Source: Smallanthus sonchifolius
Taxonomy: Eukaryota > Streptophyta > Magnoliopsida > Asterales > Asteraceae
DNA length: 64,000 nucleotides
Assembly (NCBI GenBank): GCA_023525975.1
Contig: CM042025.1
Span: forward strand, 883,001-947,000
Direction: 5' to 3'
Shown: positions 23,722 through 36,135 of the stretch, in pieces
How positions within the stretch are numbered: the stretch's first letter is position 1
Layout of the letters: each line of letters starts with the position of its first letter
Notes under the pieces: model-generated
Databases searched by the model: none
What the model was told of the DNA's origin: nothing
What the model saw: the letters and a program-made list of their open reading frames with translations, nothing else
Translations under genes and position numbers: made by a program

Positions 23722-24300
23722 AATAAGGCTTTTTTTTATTTAATGCCAGGATGGAGATGAGACAGACTTGAAGCTAACGAATGCTAATTAGACATGTCAC
23801 CAACTCCCAACGGTACCAACCAAACCATCTCCTCCTGCCACCACCTATAAATATACATCAATATACTAAAAGACTTTGTCATGATAGCTTTAACCAGTGG
23901 GGATAACAAAAACAGTTTCTTGGGATAAAAAATATTATTAGGAAAAAATAATTATATTATATAACGACTTCGTTTGAAACATTGTAAAATAATTATTTTT
24001 CTACGAAACAAATGTAACAACCTTTGATAAAAGTTGACATTCTGTTGCTTAAGTCCCATTGAATAAAAATGTTGTCGTAACCAATGGTAACTTTAATATT
24101 GATAGATCAATGAATATAAAAGATGTTTTTTAACCGTCAATCTTACAAGATAAACTATGTATTCAAGTTAACAAATCTATCAATTTTTTTATATTATGAA
24201 TCTAAGAGTGAAGTTGACACGTAAGTTTGTTCTTCTCAAAATGGATATTTGTGATGTGATGATCACATGTAGATCCAACTATGACTTGTAAGTTGTAACT
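23722..24300. other. Intergenic, nothing recognised
   Basis: AT-rich. An isolated TATA-like CTATAAATATACATC at 23846-23860 has no gene after it. Confidence 0.35.
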
Positions 24301-25230
24301 AGGGCAGTAAACGAATCGAAGTGGATCGAACCGATCGAAGTCTTGTTCGTGGTCATTCGTTTAACATTGAATTTGTTCACGAACGGTTCACGAAAACCAA
24401 ACGCAATTTCATGTTTGTGTTCGTTCATTAAGGCAATGGATTTGTTCACGAACGAAGTCTTGTTTGGGACTTTTGATGTCAACCCTTATGCCTTCAGAAA
24501 TGAATATTTAATAAGACCATTTTATCATTAAGTTTTATGTACCTGTATCAAACTGATAACTAGTTATCTAACTTCACCGTCAATTTTTAAAAAAGAAATA
24601 ACTTGTTTGTTTCAATTTTAGTTCTTTTGAAGTCATTAAATCCTAACAATCTGGTGCTACGTATTTCTATCTTATTTTATTAAATAAATGTCAGATGGAC
24701 GTCAAAATCACAGAAGCTTAAATGATTTAGGATTGAGAACTTAGAAGCTCTATCTGTGAAGAACTTAGAAGCCCTAATTATGAAGGCTGCGGAGGATGCA
24801 AAAGATGGCGACTGACGAATGCGGCGTTGGTGGAACAGAACTACAGAAGGTTGTGAGAATAGGAGAACGACACATAAATGAGAATAGAGTTTCATACTTT
24901 ACTTGGTTAATTGTTAGGGTAATAAAATAAAATAAAAATTAAAGAATATTAAAAGTTTAGATAATATAAAATAGAAATAATACAAAAATCTTTATTTAAC
25001 AACATAAACAAACGAACGTACGTAAATAAACGGAACGTGCACAAACATATTACTGAATGTTCACGAACGCAATTGAACGAAGAAGTCCTCTGTTCACGTT
25101 CGTTCATTCAGTTAATCGAACAAAATTCCTTATTCAAGTTCGTTCATTTATTAACAAACGAACGTAAACAAACTTCTCACTAAACGGTTCACGAACTGTT
25201 CGCTGAACGTTCGATTCGTTTACATTGGTA
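24301..25230. mobile_element. hAT-type non-autonomous element, AACGAA-rich ends
   Basis: Left AGGGCAGTAAACGAATCGAA and right TTCGATTCGTTTACATTGGT are inverted. Subterminal regions are full of GTTCACGAAC and ACGTTCGTTC repeats. Central part AT-rich, no transposase. A target duplication is only partly visible (TTGTAACT versus GGTAACAC). Confidence 0.7.
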
Positions 25231-25768
25231 ACACTTAAGTGAGTAGATCCAACATGACCTTGACGATGTGACATTTAAAATGAAAGCACGAGAGAGGAAA
25301 GGAAAAAGGGAAAATATTAAAAGACCTTCAAGATCAAACTCCTAAACTTCCGTGTAAAGGCATAGTCCTATCTATATTTATGATTCCAAGAGGTTTTGTC
25401 TGTGTTACTGTACCTCCTTCGAATAATCATATTAACTCCCTTTTTTATATAACTTTAAAGGAAATGGAGAAATAAAAGATATAATCATTTAAAAATTTAT
25501 TTCTTTTAATCTAAATTAATTTACAAACCAAATATCACCTAAATAACTATATCTATGTTTCAAGGCTGTCACGGGTACTTTGATGAATAAAGTTAGTGCT
25601 TTAGGTCTTAAATTTAGAAGAACTCAAAAACGTATAATTACAATAAAAATAATAACTATATAAATAAAATGTTTTATAAGATTTTAAAAAGGTTTTAGAT
25701 TTAATATCCAATAGCCTTGAAACATAGATATAATTATGATTAGAAACTTTCTAAAACTATAGGAATAA
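25231..25768. other. Intergenic with a short inverted-repeat element
   Basis: ATATCTATGTTTCAAGGCT (25550-25568) recurs inverted as AGCCTTGAAACATAGATAT (25714-25732), defining a possible MITE of about 185 bp. No target duplication was resolved. Confidence 0.45.
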
Positions 25769-27519
25769 CGCTTGAAAGCTATGCTCTCGCGAACCAACCC
25801 CGTGAGCCATGCTCACGCCGTGAACCCCAAAGCCACACCGCCCCCTTGATGGCGTGAAGGGGGGTGTGAGTCTTCCACGTGAAGATCTTCACGGGTGAGA
25901 CGTCTCAACAGAATGCCGTTCAACGGCTATAAACATTAAATACATGGAATTCAACGGTAACTTAAAAAAAAACCTTTTTACCCCCTATAAATAACTACTA
26001 AACAACATTTTATAAAACACACTAAAAAACTCTCATCTTTTCACTATCAATTTTATAAAAAATCTCATCTTGTCATGAATCCTAACGATCCTAATTTTTG
26101 GCTTCATAACGTGTCTCAACAAAACGTGTTCAACCTACGGTCTCCGTTAAACCCAAACGTGTTCACCCAACCACCACCTTTTAACCAAAACCCGTTCGGT
26201 TCACCGGGGTATGTCCCAAACATGCCTACTATGCCCAATATGCCGGTCGGATACTCACAAGATCCGAAGTTTGTTTCGGAAAAGCAACCCGTTCTGGAGG
26301 AGGAAGAAGAAGACGTCGAGGAAATGCAACCCGTGCGTAAAGGTAAAGGTAAAAAGAAAACCCCGCATCAAAATCATCCTCACGGGTTACAAAGAAGTGG
26401 GATGTGGAGGAAGAGCTAGCCTTGGCTAAGGCGTTTGTCGACGTCTCGGAGGATCCCATTATAGGTATTTATATATATTATAATAGTATTTGTTTTTATT
26501 ACTTCATTATACAAAATTAATATTGATTATGTTTTATTTTTTAGGTAACGCTCAAAACAAAACAGCGTTATGGAAACGTATCGCTAGAAAGCTTGAAGCG
26601 TTAATGGGCGCACCCCCCGAGAATCGAAGTATGGACCAATTGAGTTCTAAATGGACTCATATTAACTAAAAAGTTTTAAAGTTTCACGGCATCTACCAAC
26701 AATATAAGAGAAGCCAAAAAAGCGGTTGTAATGATACCGACATTTTAAAGCAAGCAACGTCCCGGTATCAAGACGACGGAGGAGCCCAAGCTCCAATTGC
26801 GGTTTGGGAACTATTAAAGCAATCGTCGAAATGGCAAACATTGTACTTTAATCCAAGCGGGGACGGATCATCAAAGAAACGATCCTCGGCGTACATTAAT
26901 GCTAGTCCGACGGAAGATCAATGTATGATCTCAACCGGGAGATCATGGATGACGAGGACGACATACAACGTCCGATCGGCAAGAAAAAAGCAAAGGCATG
27001 AGCTTCGGGCTCGGTATCCGACTCACGTCGACATCGGCCAAAAAATGGTCGATCAAATGGAAGAATTTAACTTGAGAGAAAGAGAGAAATTTAATTGGAA
27101 AAAAGAAAAAGAAGAGTTAGAAATTCTCGCTCTCGACCTTGATCATATCACTGGCCCCCGACGAGCCTTTCTCGAGAGGAAACAAAACGAGATCAAGGCA
27201 AAATATGAAATCGAGTATTTTTTTTTGTTATTTTAATTTTAATTTATGTCCTTTTGTTATTTTAATTTTTATTTATGTCCTTTTTTATTTTAATTTATAT
27301 TTATGGCCTTTTTAATTATAATTTTTATTTTTTATAAATTTAGTACTTAAAATGAATATTAAATTAAAATACATTTAATGCTCACACATTACTCACTCAC
27401 TTAGGTATTTCCCTTTTCAAGTGAGTGTGGTGTGAGAATGCATGAAAATGACGTGGCGTCACGTACCAACCACTTTTCCCTTCACTAATCACTCATTCAC
27501 TTGGGTATACCACATGCTC
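25769..27519 (+). mobile_element. PIF/Harbinger-type element carrying only ORF1
   Basis: Flanked by a possible TAA target duplication (25766-25768 and 27520-27522), the size expected for PIF/Harbinger. The termini match only weakly (left GCTTGAAAGCTAT, right complement GCATGTGGTATACC), so the boundaries are tentative. The gene content (Myb/SANT-like ORF1 with a C-terminal coiled coil) supports the superfamily. No transposase is present between the ends. Direct repeats of a GAAACATAGATATAATTA motif lie outside both ends. Confidence 0.55.
26075..27236 (+). pseudogene. Harbinger ORF1: Myb/SANT-like DNA-binding protein with NAM-associated C-terminus
   Basis: Exon 1 begins MNPNDPNFWLHN (26075) and is Pro/Asn-rich, then acidic (EEEEEDVEEM) and basic (KGKGKKK). 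A Trp-rich SANT/trihelix-like segment follows, but the frame shifts near 26390. An intron of about 80 bp ends at TTTTTTAG before 26545. The downstream exon reads NKTALWKRIARKLEAL, then SSKWTHIN with an in-frame stop, then HGIYQQYKRSQKSGC, and ends in a charged coiled coil (FNLREREKFNWKKEKEEL) open to 27236. In Harbinger elements ORF1 binds the element and helps the transposase enter the nucleus. Stops and shifts show this copy is dead. It contains no nuclease domain. Confidence 0.75.
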
Positions 27520-27961
27520 TAATTATATTTTTTGAAACATAGATATAATTATGATTAAAAAATATATTTCATAGATTTATTTTGGTAAGTTTGAAAAATA
27601 TAATTATGATTAGAAATTCTTTATGAAATATGTGATGGTTGAAATTTGCTCCTCTATCAATATAATTTTCTTATGCCTTGAAAGCTAAAAAGCTTGATCA
27701 TTTAAGAAAAAACTAAAATGTAAATCCAATATTAAATTTTCAAAACTTACCAAAATAAAAGTAATTATAACCATTTTTTAAGGAAGTACTTTAAATCCAA
27801 TCCATTACAGACTTGGCCACTACTCCTAACCCATCAATATACATCAATTCCCACCAGCTAATAGAAACTTAAATAGGGGAGAAAACCCAACATAGAAGTT
27901 TGATCGAAATTGCATCAAGAAAAGAAAATTTTCTAAAGGCACGTTACTCAATTTTACTTCA
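27520..27961. promoter_or_regulatory. Upstream region of TBL-b
   Basis: AT-rich 440 bp between the Harbinger element and the TBL-b start. Contains two more GA(A/C)A-ATAGATATAATTATGATTA-like phrases (27534-27612). No core promoter box could be fixed with confidence. Confidence 0.3.
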
Positions 27962-30900
27962 ATGGTGGCAAGAAACCAACATTTGATTCCCATATCATCA
28001 CTAAAATTTAGTATCGTACAGTTCTTTGTTTCACTTCTTTTCGCTATGTTTTTCGTCGCAGCAGTTTATATGGCAGGAGAATTTGTCACCTTTAACATGA
28101 TTCCGGCGAAAGTAGATGTTACATTTTCTGGGGATTCGCAGTCAGAGTGCAATTTGTTTTCTGGGAAATGGGTGTTTGATAACAAGTCCTACCCTCTTTA
28201 CAAAGACAAAGAATGCAAATTCATGTCGGATCAATTGGCATGCAACAAGTTTGGAAGAGAGGACATGAGCTATCAAAACTGGAGGTGGCAACCTCACCAT
28301 TGTGACCTCCCAAGGTCTGTCTCTCACACCTTAACACAATTGAAATATGCCTTAAATTTTTTTTGGCAAAATGATGGAGATTTGCAAACCGATTTAGTTT
28401 CTAGGTTTTTTTTTAAATCATATTGGTCAGGGCCGGTCATGAGAATTTTAAGTGCCTCGGCCGAGCTGGAAAAAAAATGGCCTTAGGCCCCAACAAATTA
28501 TATAAACTAATTTTTTTAAATGACGATTAACATTATAACAATAAACAAAGCAAAAATATTGTATTAGAATGACATACCGTAATAACTAACCGATGATTCG
28601 TGAAGCTCTTCTCGCATTCTTGATGATCACCTCTTCGCAGTTTATACTCCCTAAGATTTCCTTCTCGATAGCTATCATCGTCAATCCACTAATTCTTTCT
28701 TGGGACATTGTTGTTCGTCAGTTTCGAAAAACTCCTTTCTGCAGATGCCACTAGAGAATTAAAACAAAATAAAATGTATTGAAGATATTTCATGCAAATT
28801 ATTTTTATTTGGATCAATTTTGATTTTTCTATGAACATATATGATTTGCTTCTTTGGTTTATAGGAACCAAAGATTTGAGACGGTTGGTTAATCGAAACT
28901 GAAATTAATTTTATTAATAAAAAGTTCATATCACTAAGTTATATTTTTTGATTTTTTATGATGGATCAAATTAGTTTATTTGAGCACAATAACTCAATAA
29001 GTTATATATTTTTTTAGAGAGAGCCCAATAACTCAATAAATTATATAGAGAGAGCCAAATAAGTTTTTTGGTTTTTATTTTTAAATATAAATATATATAT
29101 AATATAAAAAAATAGTGCCCCCAGAAAAACGTGCCCCGGCCGAAGGTGCGAGTTGCCCCACCCTTGGGCCGGCTCTGATATTGGTTTATAGGTAGTCCGC
29201 TGGTCTGACAAGCGGACTTGGAATTTCAGCCCAGAACCCCATGAACCCATGAACTCCGGTCGGAAAAAAAGGAAATTTGGCTGAGTCCAATTCCACCACC
29301 AGCAGACTACCCTTAAATGCAATATGGTTTAAAAAAAACTAGAAACCAAATTAGTTTGAATATGTACAACATTTTGCCAAAAAATTCTCTTTAACTTATT
29401 ATTACTTATAACGTTTCATAACAATATATAAGATGTGAGTTCAGATATTCGGGTGTCAGATTAGTAACAATTGGATTCAAGATGTCTTTTTGCCACAAAT
29501 TCCTTTCAAGGGTTACAATATATTAAATAGTTTTTACGATTAACCTTTAACATAGTAAAAAACACTGCAATAAGTTTGTCAATGTAATTAAAAGATTAAA
29601 AGGCACACACGTTCCTATGGATGAAAAAATAAGACAAAATCCACCACCTTTAGAATGGAAAAACTAGTGTAATTTTAATATTTCTTATGATTGAGTTGTA
29701 ATATGTACTTTAATTTAATTGCTAAGCAGTTTAATAAAGTATTATTTTTTGTCGTCATAATTAAGAAAAAAGATAAACTAAATGTTAGGCTTGCCAATGT
29801 AGAAGTTAGTCCATTTCTTGATTCTTGATTCTGGTGTGACTTGAAATGATTTTTGACTTCTTTAACTTATTGTGCTAGATTATGCTTTGATTTGTTATGT
29901 TTTCATCTTAGGTTCAATGCAACAAGATTGTTGGAGAGACTAAGGAACAAGAGGATGGTGTTTGTAGGAGATTCTTTAAATAGAGGTCAATGGGTTTCAA
30001 TGGTTTGTCTTTTAGATTCATCCATTCAAGACCCAAAGATGAAATTCTTGAGCTACATTAATGGCTCTAATTTAATCGCCTTCAAAGCTCGTGTAAGTAA
30101 ATAAAAAGTCTTACTTTTTTTAATAACTCCTAATCTACTCCTATTAACTAACACTCAATCTACTCCTATTAACTAACATCACCAAACCTGCATAATGCAG
30201 GATTCGAATTACCATCAGGATGTCCACATGAGGACATAAAAACCGAACTCTGCAAAAAAAAAAAAATTATATATACTATTAGTGTAATAGATTTGTTTCA
30301 AAATATGGCCTACATATTTATGGGTCGTTTTTTCTATTCCTATCTTTGTTTTTGATTTCAATAGGTAGATTAAACTTAATGAATTTATTATACTTTCTAA
30401 AGGTAACAATCTTTTTGTGTGATTATTTGACAAAATGAAGGGATACAATGCGTCAATCGAGTTCTATTGGGAACCTTTGTTGGTCGAGTCTAACTCGGAC
30501 GACCCAGTGAACCATAGGTTACCAGAAAGGATTGTTAAGTCACACTCCATTGAAAAGCATGCTAGGGTTTGGACCGATGCTGATATACTTGTCTTTAATT
30601 CCTATCTTTGGTGGAGACAACCGCATATTAAAGTCTTGTAAGTCCATAGTCTAGAAAATTATTAATTTCTTATCAAATGGTTTTACATAAAAGTCTTTGT
30701 GGTTGGAGAAACATCAATAAGCTGTCCATTAATGACAATTAACTTATATTTGGCGTAAAGAAAAGAAAATAAGATGTTGAATTAAATGATGATTAGGTGG
30801 GGTTCGTTTGAAGATAAAAACGGGATATATAAAGAAGTGGAAATGCTTCGTAGCTACGAATTTGCCCTTAAAACATGGTCGGATTGGTTAGAGATTCATG

Positions 30901-31753
30901 TTAATCGAACCAAGACTCGGTTGTTCTTTATCAGCATGTCACCAACTCATGAAAGGTAGGAACGTATTTAAGTTTTGTCCAAGTTTTAGCATCATTTTAA
31001 TTAGTTATAATTACATTTACAGTTTATTGATCTTTTTAATTATATATTTTTATTTAATAATTTTCCAATATTATTATTGTTGTTTTTCGGTAAATTATTC
31101 TTCAAACATATAACCGGATAATGTCATGACTTCAAATTTTCGTATATGTCTTTAATGTTTCATGACAACAATTCATTTATCCAAAAAATAAGGGTCTACT
31201 CGCTCACATTGTATAGAAGATAGTCATGTTATTAGAAGGATTAGTCATCAATTTTTTAGGAAGATATATCATTTCCTATTCGTGAATAGTATGTAGATGA
31301 ATCCTTTCTAGATGCTTTCATAACGTGCTCACAATGCAAAGCTCCTAATTAGTTATGGTATTTCCATGATCATTTCAAACTTTCTACCGTAATCTCGACT
31401 GTAGGGCTGGAGAGTGGGGTGCATCTAGTGACCAAAATTGTTACAATGAGACGGATATGATTACCAAAAAGGGGTATAGAGGCAGCGGAACAGATCCTAA
31501 AATGATGAGGATAGTAGAAAACTCTATTGATGAACTGAAAACAAGAGGTTTGAAAGTTGAGATCATCAACATAACTCAACTTTCAGAATACAGAAAGGAC
31601 GGTCATCCTTCAATTTATAGGAAGCAATGGGATGCACTTAGTGAAGAACAATTATCAAACCCGAGTAGTTATTCAGATTGTATACATTGGTGTCTTCCCG
31701 GTGTGCCTGATGTATGGAACGAGCTTCTATATGCTTATATTTTTAAACAATGA
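27962..31753 (+). CDS. TBL-b: TRICHOME BIREFRINGENCE-LIKE O-acetyltransferase, five exons, hAT insertion in intron 1
   Basis: Second member of the TBL cluster, predicted type II Golgi membrane O-acetyltransferase acting on cell-wall polysaccharide. Exons: 27962-28314, 29912-30092, 30441-30637, 30797-30955, 31405-31753. All junctions are GT-AG and the joined frame is open for 412 residues. A hydrophobic anchor spans about residues 19-38. The TBL domain starts at CNLFSGKWV (near 63-71), the nucleophile motif FVGDS is near 135-139, and DCIHWCLPGVPD gives D388 and H391. Intron phases equal those of TBL-a and TBL-c, but the protein is clearly more divergent and its N-terminus lacks the KK-containing start and the Thr-rich linker. 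Intron 1 is about 1.6 kb because a 750-bp hAT derivative (28428-29177) sits in it; the coding frame is untouched. Whether the insertion changes splicing cannot be read from the sequence. Confidence 0.92.
28428..29177 (-). mobile_element. hAT deletion derivative in TBL-b intron 1, 8-bp target duplication
   Basis: Terminal repeats CAGGGCCGGTC (28428) and GGGCCGGCTCTG (ending 29177), flanked by a perfect 8-bp duplication ATATTGGT (28420-28427 and 29178-29185). The minus strand retains a piece of hAT transposase C-terminus: VASAERSFSKLTNNN (about 28700-28760), then in another frame MSQERISGLTMIAIEKEIL (about 28610-28710), which is the hAT dimerisation region. The rest of the transposase is gone. 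The perfect duplication suggests a fairly recent insertion. Confidence 0.92.
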
Positions 31754-33578
31754 AAAATCTCAAATATTTTGTCAAAGAGTCATCGCATTTAGATGTGAAT
31801 TTTCCATTTACCAAGTTCTTTTTCTTTTTATTTATCAATTGATAAAACTACAAAAAAAACTAATCCTTTTTCGATGGACTACGTACTCGATCCGACTAAA
31901 CATTACCAAATGTTTAAAATTAGATATCTCTGTGAAAAACATTGGTCCCCTTAGTAAAAGATTAGCACTGGAATTCATGTTTATATCTTAATTAAAAGAG
32001 AACACTTTATGCAATTAAAAGATTACAAAAAAATATTAAATTTTGACTAATTTATCACTTTTGGAAGTAAAAATTCCGACTATTTATCAAATCAGGAATC
32101 TAAAGCTTTTTCAATAGACTATTCCAATCAAACATAAGTTTAGGGCTTTGGCACTAGAATTCATTTTTCTTTTAACTCGGACGACCGCAAAAGAAAATGT
32201 ATTAGTGGAAACAATAAAGAGAGAAAAACACCTAATGCTAATCAAGTTTTAAAGTGTTCATGAGATTTATTCAAATATTTAGTGGCCATCCACTTTAGGG
32301 ATCAAACATATTATATTTGTGTAAATTGTTGGTATAAATGTGTAATTTCTAAAAGTTAAAGACCAAAATGGCAAACCTCACGGACTATCCATGTAATTTT
32401 ATCAACTTTTTAGTTTTTAGTTAAAATACATTTTTCATCCTTTACGTATATACTCGGTTGCAACTTTCGTCATTAATCTTTATTAACTATAATGGTTGCC
32501 TTTTATCTAAAAGGGTTGTAACACATTACGTCCTTTAGATCACCCACACGTTTTAATTTTTTTGAGACAACAATGGTGAGCTGGATGACAGAGTGTATGA
32601 GGTGGAGATCAAAGATGGAGGAATCGTTCATGTGTATGAATGCCTAAAACAAGTGGTGAGAGTAGGGAGGGAGAAGAAAGGCGAGAGGTTGTGTCAGCTG
32701 TTTTTAATGAGGAGAGAGATTATATATAAGTAGAGCAAGTGTAGTAGTGTTCGAGGAAAATAGAGAGGGTGATAACTTGGTTGTTTTTCACTCCATCCTT
32801 ATTGTGGGTTCTCTTATACTAACTAACTATAGATTTTCTGTTAAATTTTGAAAAATTGTCTAAAATGTCTTTACTATAAAACCAGAATATATTTAAAATG
32901 GTAACGATAAACTCATTTAAAATTAAAATAAGTAGTAAACAAAAGATAAAATAAAAAACCCTAAAAGGTGACCCATCTTCAACGTCGGTCCAAACACCTC
33001 AAGATTTGAGGTCAAAGATTGGATCTTTTGGTGTGATAATTCTTCAATTATCATTTCCTTGTGGATAACCTGGCTACAATCCAAGAAATCCCAATAATAA
33101 TCAAACCATCGAGTCCTATAATGGCAGATGGCTATAATTAGCTGATCTTCAAGATCTCCAACAACCATCCGTTATGGTCTCATGATACATCACTCGATAC
33201 TCTCCCTCTACCACCCACGTCATATGATGACACCTCCACTCCTCTTTTTGATGTAAAACGAAAACTTACTTTCCACTAATTTCGGTTTCCGGTTATCTTT
33301 TCTCCATGATGAAACTGTTTGTAGTGCATTGTTAGAAATTAGGGTTTTTAGTGCCTGAGAATTGGTCTTACAAGTGGAGAAATCGGTATTTTTGGTGCTT
33401 GAGAGATTGGGACACATTGCATAAATTGAAGTCATAGTCTTCTGGTCACTTCGTTTATATTTTCTAGATCATGTCTCTAGAATGGGAAGGATTTGCTGCT
33501 AAACTGATTTTTATGATTTCATTTATGATCATGTTTTACACTACCCAAAGCATAATTGTTCAATAACAACCACATATG
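31754..33578. other. 3' flank of TBL-b and intergenic DNA
   Basis: AT-rich. An 81-codon minus-strand frame at 32923-33168 (HYRTRWFDYYWDFLDCSQ) has a non-random look but no recognised family. Otherwise nothing seen. Confidence 0.35.
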
Positions 33579-33660
33579 CATAGGGTCGGTCCACAGATTA
33601 CGAATGTATTATGCGATAAGTAAAAATAGGCCCCTTAAAAGAAAACATACCTATATAAAC

Positions 33661-35620
33661 TGTAACGAACCAAAATCCGGGTTTCGTTTTCAAATAAATA
33701 AATATTTCTAATTAATATTATGGTGAAAATAATATTTTAGAAATAAGTTGAAACAAGCGGGTTTCAAGTTATTAACGGGTTATACTAGTTTTTAACTAGT
33801 TATGAAAAGATATGGGTGAATTGGAAGTGGAAGGACCTAAAGTGTAAATTGGTAAAAATCTGCCATATTTGACATTAGAAGTCAAAATTGGGTTTATTTT
33901 GGTTGTTTGGTCGTTCTATTGAAAAGGGAGAAAAGGAGAATACAAAATTGGAAGCTAAATCGTGCGTTTGAGGCTTGATTCGTGAAGGTTTTGGCTCACA
34001 CAATACCTTCCTAACATCAAGTGAGTGATTATCTTCCTTTTTAATTCACCTTTGATGTGTTCTTGATGGGTTTTGTTAAAAACCCGAAATTATGGTTGCA
34101 TGTGGTAAAATGGTGTTAGATTATTGATAATCTAGCTAAACTAAAGGTGTAGGAAGGTGATTAACATCCTAGAACCCTTTGATTTTGATTATGAGAAGTT
34201 AGGGTTCATATGGTGAAAATTGGGGGTGTTTGGATCATAATACTCAAATGGTGAATTAATGAAGATTAAGTGTTTTTAAGATGTTAGACACTAGAACAAA
34301 CACCAAATTAACTTAATAATAATTTTTGAAAGAAGAATTAGTGTTAAGATTAAGTTAATGAAACTCAAGTAGGTGAGTTTGTGGTGAAAGAGGGTGTTTG
34401 GTTATGAGGATAACCCAAACGGGTCAATTTGGGTTGAAATTGGGAAATTGAGTTGTGAACTCAATTGTAATGAAATTTTGGTATATGTTAGATTACTAAA
34501 CTAGGCGAATGTGTTTAGGTAATCAAATTGCAAAGCTTGAGAGCGGTGCGGGATCTTCTAACCCAAAAGGTAAGTGCCTATGCACTTACTTAGTATTGAT
34601 GATAAATTGTGAATTTTGTGGATTATGTGTTATGTGATTGTGTGCATACTTGTGATATGATAAATTGTGAATGATTTAGTATGCACAATGAATGAATGTA
34701 GTTATAGTGTTAACCTATAATGGTAATGGATCATGTGTTGATCATAAACGAAACGGAGTTATGGCCTTGTACCATAATGGAAAAGGATCATGGGTTGATC
34801 GGATCATGTGTTGATTATAAACGAAACGGAGTTATGGCCTTGTACCATAATGGAAAAGGATCATGGGTTGATCGGATCATGTGTTGATCATAAACGAAAC
34901 GGAGTTATAGCCTTGTACCATAATGGAAAAGGATCATGGGTTGATCGGATCATGTGTTGATCATAAACGAAACGGAGTTATGGCCTTGTACCATAATGGA
35001 AAAGGATCATGGGTTGATCAGATCATGTGTTGATCATAAACGAAACGGAGTTATGGCCTTTGCGCCATAATGGAAATGGATCATGTGTTGATCATAATTG
35101 ACACTTGTAGTAAGGGTGCAAGAATATGTAGCCTAAATGACAATTTGGGTGGAAACGGGTCAAATGGGTGAATGGGTGAAACAAGTAGAAATTTACTTGT
35201 TTGTTATGAATTTATCTTCATTCTAATGGTGATATGTGTGGTGAATGTAGGAAAAGCTCCGAGGTAGTCAAAGTCAAGTCCAATGCGTTGGCGGATCCTC
35301 GTATGCATATTTTCATGTTTGATGATTTGGCGGAATTTCCCCTTTTTGATTGTAATTTGATAAACAAAACATGTTTTTGGGGTGTGATCACGTTGTCGAA
35401 AGGTTTTTGGTTAAAACCCATGTGATGGGCAAATTTGTTGACTTGTAATTTTGGAAAAAGATGGAAATTTGGTTAAGTGTGAAAACTGCTGAAAATCTGC
35501 AGAAACTTTTTGAGTTTTTACGCCCCTCGCGCTACGCGACGGTAAAAAAAAAAAAAAAAATTCCTGGGTTTAAGTCTTCCGCGCGTTAAAGTATAGTTTT
35601 TTTAAAAGTGGTGTGTTTCA
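33661..35620 (+). repeat. 5' LTR of the gag-bearing retrotransposon
   Basis: TG...CA boundaries, 1,960 bp. Contains about five copies of a 73-bp tandem repeat (34741-35100). The last 500 bp are nearly identical to 37390-37889. Confidence 0.9.
34741..35100. repeat. 73-bp tandem repeat array inside the LTR
   Basis: Units start with ATCATAAACGAAACGG at 34741, 34814 (one substitution), 34887, 34960 and 35033, spaced exactly 73 bp. The 3' LTR fragment carries the same unit at 37130, 37203 and 37276. The unit contains GGATCATG, repeated twice per period. Confidence 0.92.
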
Positions 35621-35623
35621 ACT

Positions 35624-35635
35624 TGGTATCAGAGC
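35624..35635 (+). other. Primer-binding site, initiator tRNA-Met type
   Basis: TGGTATCAGAGC three bases after the 5' LTR end; the standard complement of plant initiator tRNA-Met used by many plant LTR retrotransposons. Confidence 0.9.
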
Positions 35636-36135
35636 AATGGTTTGAGGGATTTGGTGTGCGAGACACTAAACTCAAACCAGATGCTCTTGATATGGGGGAA
35701 AGATACGAGAATCCAAGAAGGACTTGACTAAGACTCGGAGCTTGCGGAAATGAAAGGTTAGTAATGATTTGATAAAATGATAATATATATATATGGTGTA
35801 TGTATATATGTATGATGAATGTTGTTAAGGTGTTATGTGTGCCGAAACTTGTTTTGTGACCTGTTATATGGAGATGGTAATTACAATTGGGCATGGCGTA
35901 TTATTAAACATGTCTGGCCAATATGTTTAATAAGACGAAATGTGCAAGAGACTTTATGATAACCATATAACAATGAACATTTGCAAGGATTAGGTGAAGG
36001 TGGTTATATATGTATGTATGTATATAGGTAGGTATATATATACTTAATACATATAATAGTGAATGTGTAACGGATACCTAGGGTATTGAAAGTGAAAGGG
36101 TATTAAGGTGTTTGTTACTATTTCTCAGTTAAGAG

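Noticed and set aside
18161..23730. 8-11 bp target duplication of the MULE
   Set aside because: The flanks AGGGGACTA and AATAAGGCT do not match, and shifting the ends by a few bases does not help.
32923..33168. 81-codon minus frame (HYRTRWFDYYWDFLDCSQ)
   Set aside because: Looks protein-like but no family, splice partner or promoter could be supported.
34741..35100. Regular repeats that could suggest a CRISPR array
   Set aside because: The 73-bp units are directly adjacent with no unique spacers and lie inside an LTR of a plant retrotransposon.
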